From contig DBYQ01000082.1 of assembly GCA_002310015.1 (NCBI GenBank), forward strand, positions 1 to 36,945: 36,945 nt of DNA. Reading direction: 5' to 3'. A program made the translations under genes and the position numbers. The notes beneath the pieces were generated by a model, which saw only the letters and a list, made by a program, of their open reading frames with translations, ran no database searches and was not told the origin of the DNA. The DNA comes from Bacteroidales bacterium UBA1182 (GTDB taxonomy: Bacteria; Bacteroidota; Bacteroidia; Bacteroidales; Bacteroidaceae). Shown here piece by piece: positions 33,917-36,945 of this stretch (position 1 is its first letter; each line of letters begins with the position of its first letter).

Positions 33917-35728
33917 ATGGAGGGAAAGGTTAAGGTCTTGTCACAGGCTGTAGCCAGCCAGATTGCCGCAGGTGAGGTAGTAAACCGCCCTGCATCGGTA
34001 GTGAAGGAACTGGTGGAGAATGCCGTTGATGCAGGTGCTGACAATATAAGAATCATTATCACTGATGCCGGGCGTACGTCAATCCAGGTGATTGACAACG
34101 GATGCGGTATGATACCTGACGATGCACGGCTTGCATTTGAACGTCACGCCACTTCCAAGATACGTGAATCAGATGACCTCTATTCTCTTACCACGTTCGG
34201 CTTCCGCGGAGAGGCTCTGCCCTCAATTGCCGCTGTGGCTGAAGTGGAACTCCGTACCCGTACCAAGGAGAGTGATACCGGCACTATGGTGCTTATAAAA
34301 GCCTCTGAGATTGAGCAGGAGGAGCCCTGCGTTTGTCCGGTAGGCAGCAGTTTCACCGTACGTAACCTGTTCTACAATGTGCCGGCACGCCGTAAGTTCC
34401 TTAAGAGCAACCAGACGGAATTCGGGCATATTCTCACTGAGATTGAGCGTGTGGCTATAGCACATCCGGAGGTGGCTATAGAACTTGTGCATCAGGGAGA
34501 GCAGGTGCTTTCACTGCCGGTTTCTCCCATCAAGCAGAGAATCATCAACCTGTTTGGGCGCAAGATGAATGAAGCGCTTCTGCCGGTTGAGGTTCAGACA
34601 TCGGTGGTGAGCGTGAGCGGTTTCTGCTCAAATCTGGATAATGTAAAGGGAAGAGGTGCCAAGCAGTACTTCTTTGTAAACGGCCGTTTCATGCGCCATC
34701 CCTATTTCCATAAGGCTGTATTGAGCGCGTATGAGAACCTTGTTCCTGAGGGTGACCAGCCTTCATATTTCCTGTTCCTTACCGTTCCGGCTGATACCAT
34801 TGACGTGAACATCCATCCTACCAAGACTGAGATCAAGTTTGAGGATGAGCAGGTAATATGGAAGATACTGATGGCTGGCGTAAAGGAGACGGTGGGCAAA
34901 TTTGAGGAGATGCCTACCATTGATTTCAATACGGCCGATATGCCTGATATTCCCATTTATGACGCTTCACGCCCTGCTGTACAGCCCAAGGTTGAGGTTA
35001 ACACCTCTTTCAATCCGTTTGCCGGCAGCAGGACCGAGTCACGCTCCAGCCGCAGCAATACGGATAACTGGAGCAAGCTTTACGGTGAGGTGATTGACCA
35101 TAAGATAAGTGAAGGTTCTATTCCGTATCAGCCGGCAGAAGAACGTCTGATACAGTCTGAGGAACAGCCTTTGCGTCCGTTCCAGTATGCTGACCGCTAT
35201 ATTCTCGTGGCGTCAGAGCAAGGACTGATGATAGTTGATCAGCATCGCGCCCACGTGCGTGTGCTGTATGAGCGTTTCCTTGCTGACGCCAAGGCTCACG
35301 GAGCCGCTTCACAGGGGCTGCTGTTCCCGGAGATGTTTCAGCTTTCACAGGTTGATGCAGTGGCTTTTGCTGAACTTAAACCCAGATTTGCCGCGCTTGG
35401 TTTTGATATATCTGACATGGGACGCGGAGCCATTGCCGTACAGGGCATACCGTCAGGCATGGAGGGACAGGATTATGAGCGTCTTATTACCGATATGATT
35501 GCCGACCTGCGTATCAATCCCACTCAGGAGGAGGACCGCCAGCTTGAATCCATGGCTCTTGCCATGGCGCGTAAAGCCGCTATTCCCGCAGGCCGTCATC
35601 TCTCAGAATCCGAGATGCAGGAACTATTGCGCACCCTAAAATCCTGCAGTATGCCATCCCGCACTCCCGATGCCAAACCCACCTACGTGATTAAATCTAT
35701 TTTTGATATCACTAAATGGTTTGATTAA
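33917..35728 (+). CDS. mutL: DNA mismatch repair protein MutL
   Basis: This is a 603-aa GHKL ATPase that couples MutS mismatch recognition to downstream repair. N-terminal motifs are intact: IAAGEVVNRPASVVKELVEN, DNGCGM, HATSK and FGFRGEAL. The mid-protein linker (about 360-405) is Ser/Arg-rich. The C-terminal metal motif of endonuclease-type MutL, DQHA-x2-E-x4-E, reads DQHRAHVRVLYE at 441-452, so the Ala and first Glu are replaced. The matching C-terminal Cys/His motifs also look degenerate. It is the last gene of the plus-strand chain and ends in a period-7 repeat and a strong bidirectional terminator. Confidence 0.96.
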   Translation: MEGKVKVLSQAVASQIAAGEVVNRPASVVKELVENAVDAGADNIRIIITDAGRTSIQVIDNGCGMIPDDARLAFERHATSKIRESDDLYSLTTFGFRGEALPSIAAVAEVELRTRTKESDTGTMVLIKASEIEQEEPCVCPVGSSFTVRNLFYNVPARRKFLKSNQTEFGHILTEIERVAIAHPEVAIELVHQGEQVLSLPVSPIKQRIINLFGRKMNEALLPVEVQTSVVSVSGFCSNLDNVKGRGAKQYFFVNGRFMRHPYFHKAVLSAYENLVPEGDQPSYFLFLTVPADTIDVNIHPTKTEIKFEDEQVIWKILMAGVKETVGKFEEMPTIDFNTADMPDIPIYDASRPAVQPKVEVNTSFNPFAGSRTESRSSRSNTDNWSKLYGEVIDHKISEGSIPYQPAEERLIQSEEQPLRPFQYADRYILVASEQGLMIVDQHRAHVRVLYERFLADAKAHGAASQGLLFPEMFQLSQVDAVAFAELKPRFAALGFDISDMGRGAIAVQGIPSGMEGQDYERLITDMIADLRINPTQEEDRQLESMALAMARKAAIPAGRHLSESEMQELLRTLKSCSMPSRTPDAKPTYVIKSIFDITKWFD

Positions 35729-35729
35729 A

Positions 35730-35760
35730 TTGAGAATTGAAAATTGAAAATTGAAAATTA
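35730..35760 (+). repeat. Period-7 ATTGAAA repeat after the mutL stop codon
   Basis: ATTGAG followed by tandem AATTGAAA units begins directly after the mutL TAA. TGA triplets occur in all three forward frames. It has the same orientation relative to its gene as the other copies and is inverted relative to the trpS copy at 35824-35843. Confidence 0.75.
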
Positions 35761-35761
35761 T

Positions 35762-35794
35762 AAAAAACGAGCGAAATTTTTTCGCTCGTTTTTT
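35762..35794. terminator. Bidirectional terminator between mutL and trpS
   Basis: AAAAAACGAGCGAAA (35762-35776) and its exact complement ending at 35794 form a 15-bp stem with a 3-nt T loop. A and T tracts on the two sides let it work for both convergent genes. A second small hairpin (GGTG/CACC) follows near 35803-35815. Confidence 0.9.
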
Positions 35795-35823
35795 AATGTC
35801 GCGGGTGTTACGCACCGCATGGT

Positions 35824-35843
35824 AAATTTTCAATTTTCAATTG
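35824..35843 (-). repeat. Period-7 ATTGAAA repeat after the trpS stop codon
   Basis: Read on the minus strand, CAATTGAAAATTGAAAATTT begins 2-3 nt after the trpS TAA. It is the fourth copy of the stop-associated repeat. Confidence 0.7.
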
Positions 35844-35845
35844 TT

Positions 35846-36838
35846 TTAGTATACCCTGAATCCAATAATCTGCCGAACCTCCTTAAGAGTCTTTGAAGCG
35901 CTCTCCCGAGCCTTCTCAGCCCCCGCCCGAGCAATCTTGTCCAAAAGCTCAGTGTTGCTTGAGAACTCCTTGATACGCTCACGGATAGGATCAGTGGCAG
36001 CTACGATATCCTCTGCCAACTGCTTCTTGAGGTCACCGTAACGCAGGGTGCAGTCATTCCACTTATCATTGAAGTAGTTGTAGGTATCCTTTGATGATAC
36101 AACGTCAAGCAGTGTAAAGAGGTTCTGGATAACCTCAGGCTTATCGCTGTTCATGGCCTGTGGGCCTGCATCGGTAACGGCTTTCATCACTTTCTTACGG
36201 ATAACTGAAGGCTCGTCACACAGGTAGATGCAGTTACCCTCGCTCTTGCCCATCTTGCCGGAACCATCCAGTCCGGGAATCTTGATGCCGCCCTCCTTGG
36301 CCAGTGAGAATGATGCAGGCTCAGGGAAGTATTCCACCTTGTACATCTGGTTGAAACGGCGTGCAAACTTGCGTGCCATCTCCATATTCTGCTCCTGGTC
36401 CTTGCCTACAGGCACCTTGTTAGCCTTATGGATAATGATGTCCGATGCCATCAGGGTGGGATAGGTAAGCAGACCTGCGTTTACGTTATCGGGTTGCTTG
36501 CGTGCCTTCTCCTTGAAAGAGGTTACGCGCTCCAGCTCGCCCAGATAGGCGTTCATATTAAGATAGAGGTAAAGTTCTACTACCTCAGGTACATCACTCT
36601 GAACGTATATGGTTGCTTTTTCAGGGTCCAGACCGCAGGCTAAGTACTCAGCCAGGATGGTGCGGACACTGTTCTGGATGTTCTCAGGGGTGGGGTGTGT
36701 GGTCAGGGAGTGCCAGTCTGCAATGAAAAAGAAGCATCTGTACAAATCCTGAAGCTTGATGAAGCTTGTCACTGCACCATAGTAGTTACCGAGGTGAAGG
36801 TTTCCTGTGGGGCGTATGCCGCTGAGAACTGTTTCCAT
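35846..36838 (-). CDS. trpS: Tryptophan--tRNA ligase
   Basis: 330-aa class I aminoacyl-tRNA synthetase. The HIGH-equivalent is PTGNLHLGNYYGA (about 10-22) and the KMSKS loop reads GKMGKSEGN, a usual TrpRS variant. LSGIRPTG at the start and DWHSLT are typical. ATG 36838 gives METVLSGIRP; a longer in-frame start at 36907 would span the promoter and is rejected. A -7-like TAACTTCG lies at 36869-36862. It converges on mutL and is divergent from the gene at the right edge. Confidence 0.96.
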   Translation of the reverse strand: METVLSGIRPTGNLHLGNYYGAVTSFIKLQDLYRCFFFIADWHSLTTHPTPENIQNSVRTILAEYLACGLDPEKATIYVQSDVPEVVELYLYLNMNAYLGELERVTSFKEKARKQPDNVNAGLLTYPTLMASDIIIHKANKVPVGKDQEQNMEMARKFARRFNQMYKVEYFPEPASFSLAKEGGIKIPGLDGSGKMGKSEGNCIYLCDEPSVIRKKVMKAVTDAGPQAMNSDKPEVIQNLFTLLDVVSSKDTYNYFNDKWNDCTLRYGDLKKQLAEDIVAATDPIRERIKEFSSNTELLDKIARAGAEKARESASKTLKEVRQIIGFRVY

Positions 36839-36861
36839 TTTCTTATTCTTGTTTTGTGGCG

Positions 36862-36869
36862 CGAAGTTA
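36862..36869 (-). promoter_or_regulatory. -7-like box of trpS
   Basis: TAACTTCG on the minus strand (36869 to 36862) has one mismatch to TAnnTTTG and lies 23 nt before trpS ATG. No clear -33 TTTG is seen at the expected distance. Confidence 0.45.
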
Positions 36870-36883
36870 CCACAAAACAGCCA

Positions 36884-36891
36884 TATTTTTG
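36884..36891 (+). promoter_or_regulatory. -7 box of the divergent right-edge gene
   Basis: TATTTTTG at 36884-36891 matches TAnnTTTG exactly and lies 25 nt before ATG 36917. The nearest TTTG (36853-36856) has a 27-nt spacer, longer than consensus. Confidence 0.5.
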
Positions 36892-36916
36892 CGTAAAAAA
36901 CGTCCAATTATCAAAA

Positions 36917-36945
36917 ATGTACAAGAAAATAGAGGATTATTCTGA
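36917..36945 (+). CDS. 5' end of a gene truncated by the window edge
   Basis: ATG 36917 opens a frame reading MYKKIEDYS up to the last base. An exact -7 box lies 25 nt upstream and the frame is divergent from trpS. Nine codons are too few to name a family. The K-x-I-x-D-Y start is seen in some GH15-type glucoamylases, but this is only a hint. Confidence 0.5.

Noticed and set aside
1..36945. CRISPR array, phage genes, transposase, tRNA or rRNA
   Set aside because: I saw no regularly spaced direct repeats, no integrase or transposase motifs and no recognisable tRNA or rRNA sequence; all long frames resolve to housekeeping or envelope genes.

Overview
The window is about 37 kb of a Bacteroidales chromosome. 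Three things point there. Promoters fit the Bacteroides type (TTTG, then 19-21 nt, then TAnnTTTG). The gene neighbourhoods are ones I know from Bacteroidetes: porQ-cmk-ispH, DUF177-rpmF-era-der, tig-clpP-clpX-recQ, and guaB followed by three SurA-type proteins, an OstA/LptA-like protein and mutL. There is also type IX secretion content: PorQ, and an M6 protease with a C-terminal sorting domain. A gut Bacteroidaceae or Prevotellaceae member is likely; the genus cannot be fixed from this sequence.

Layout. 1-1300: a free-standing AAA ATPase of the DUF4143 type with its own promoter. 1386-3215: a five-repeat DUF349 protein. 3223-3392: a large palindromic element between convergent genes. 3400-7537 (minus): a four-gene sugar operon (aldo/keto reductase, lactonase-type amidohydrolase, FucP-type permease, zinc dehydrogenase) that resembles an oxidative L-fucose/L-galactose route. 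7591-10129 (minus): porQ-cmk-ispH. 10407-13668: a TonB-type protein, a polyprenyl diphosphate synthase, an unknown protein and a TatD hydrolase. 13741-14892: an orphan sensor kinase. 14968-18005: DUF177-rpmF-era-der, a ribosome and GTPase block. 18258-20674 (minus): lptB followed by the T9SS-type M6 protease. 21055-24367: tig-clpP-clpX. 24519-35728: recQ, guaB, three periplasmic chaperone/PPIase genes, an OstA/LptA-like gene, a small membrane protein and mutL, all on the plus strand with short gaps. 35846-36838 (minus): trpS. A divergent gene starts at the right edge.

Cell-envelope biogenesis is a recurring theme: PorQ, LptB, SurA-type chaperones, an OstA/LptA-like protein and a TonB-type transducer.

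I see no phage, CRISPR array, transposase, tRNA or rRNA, and no clear defence island. The unexplained structure is mostly in non-coding DNA: a period-7 repeat just after stop codons, two large perfect inverted repeats, a hairpin-dense spacer after der, and promoters so close to start codons that the mRNAs may be leaderless.
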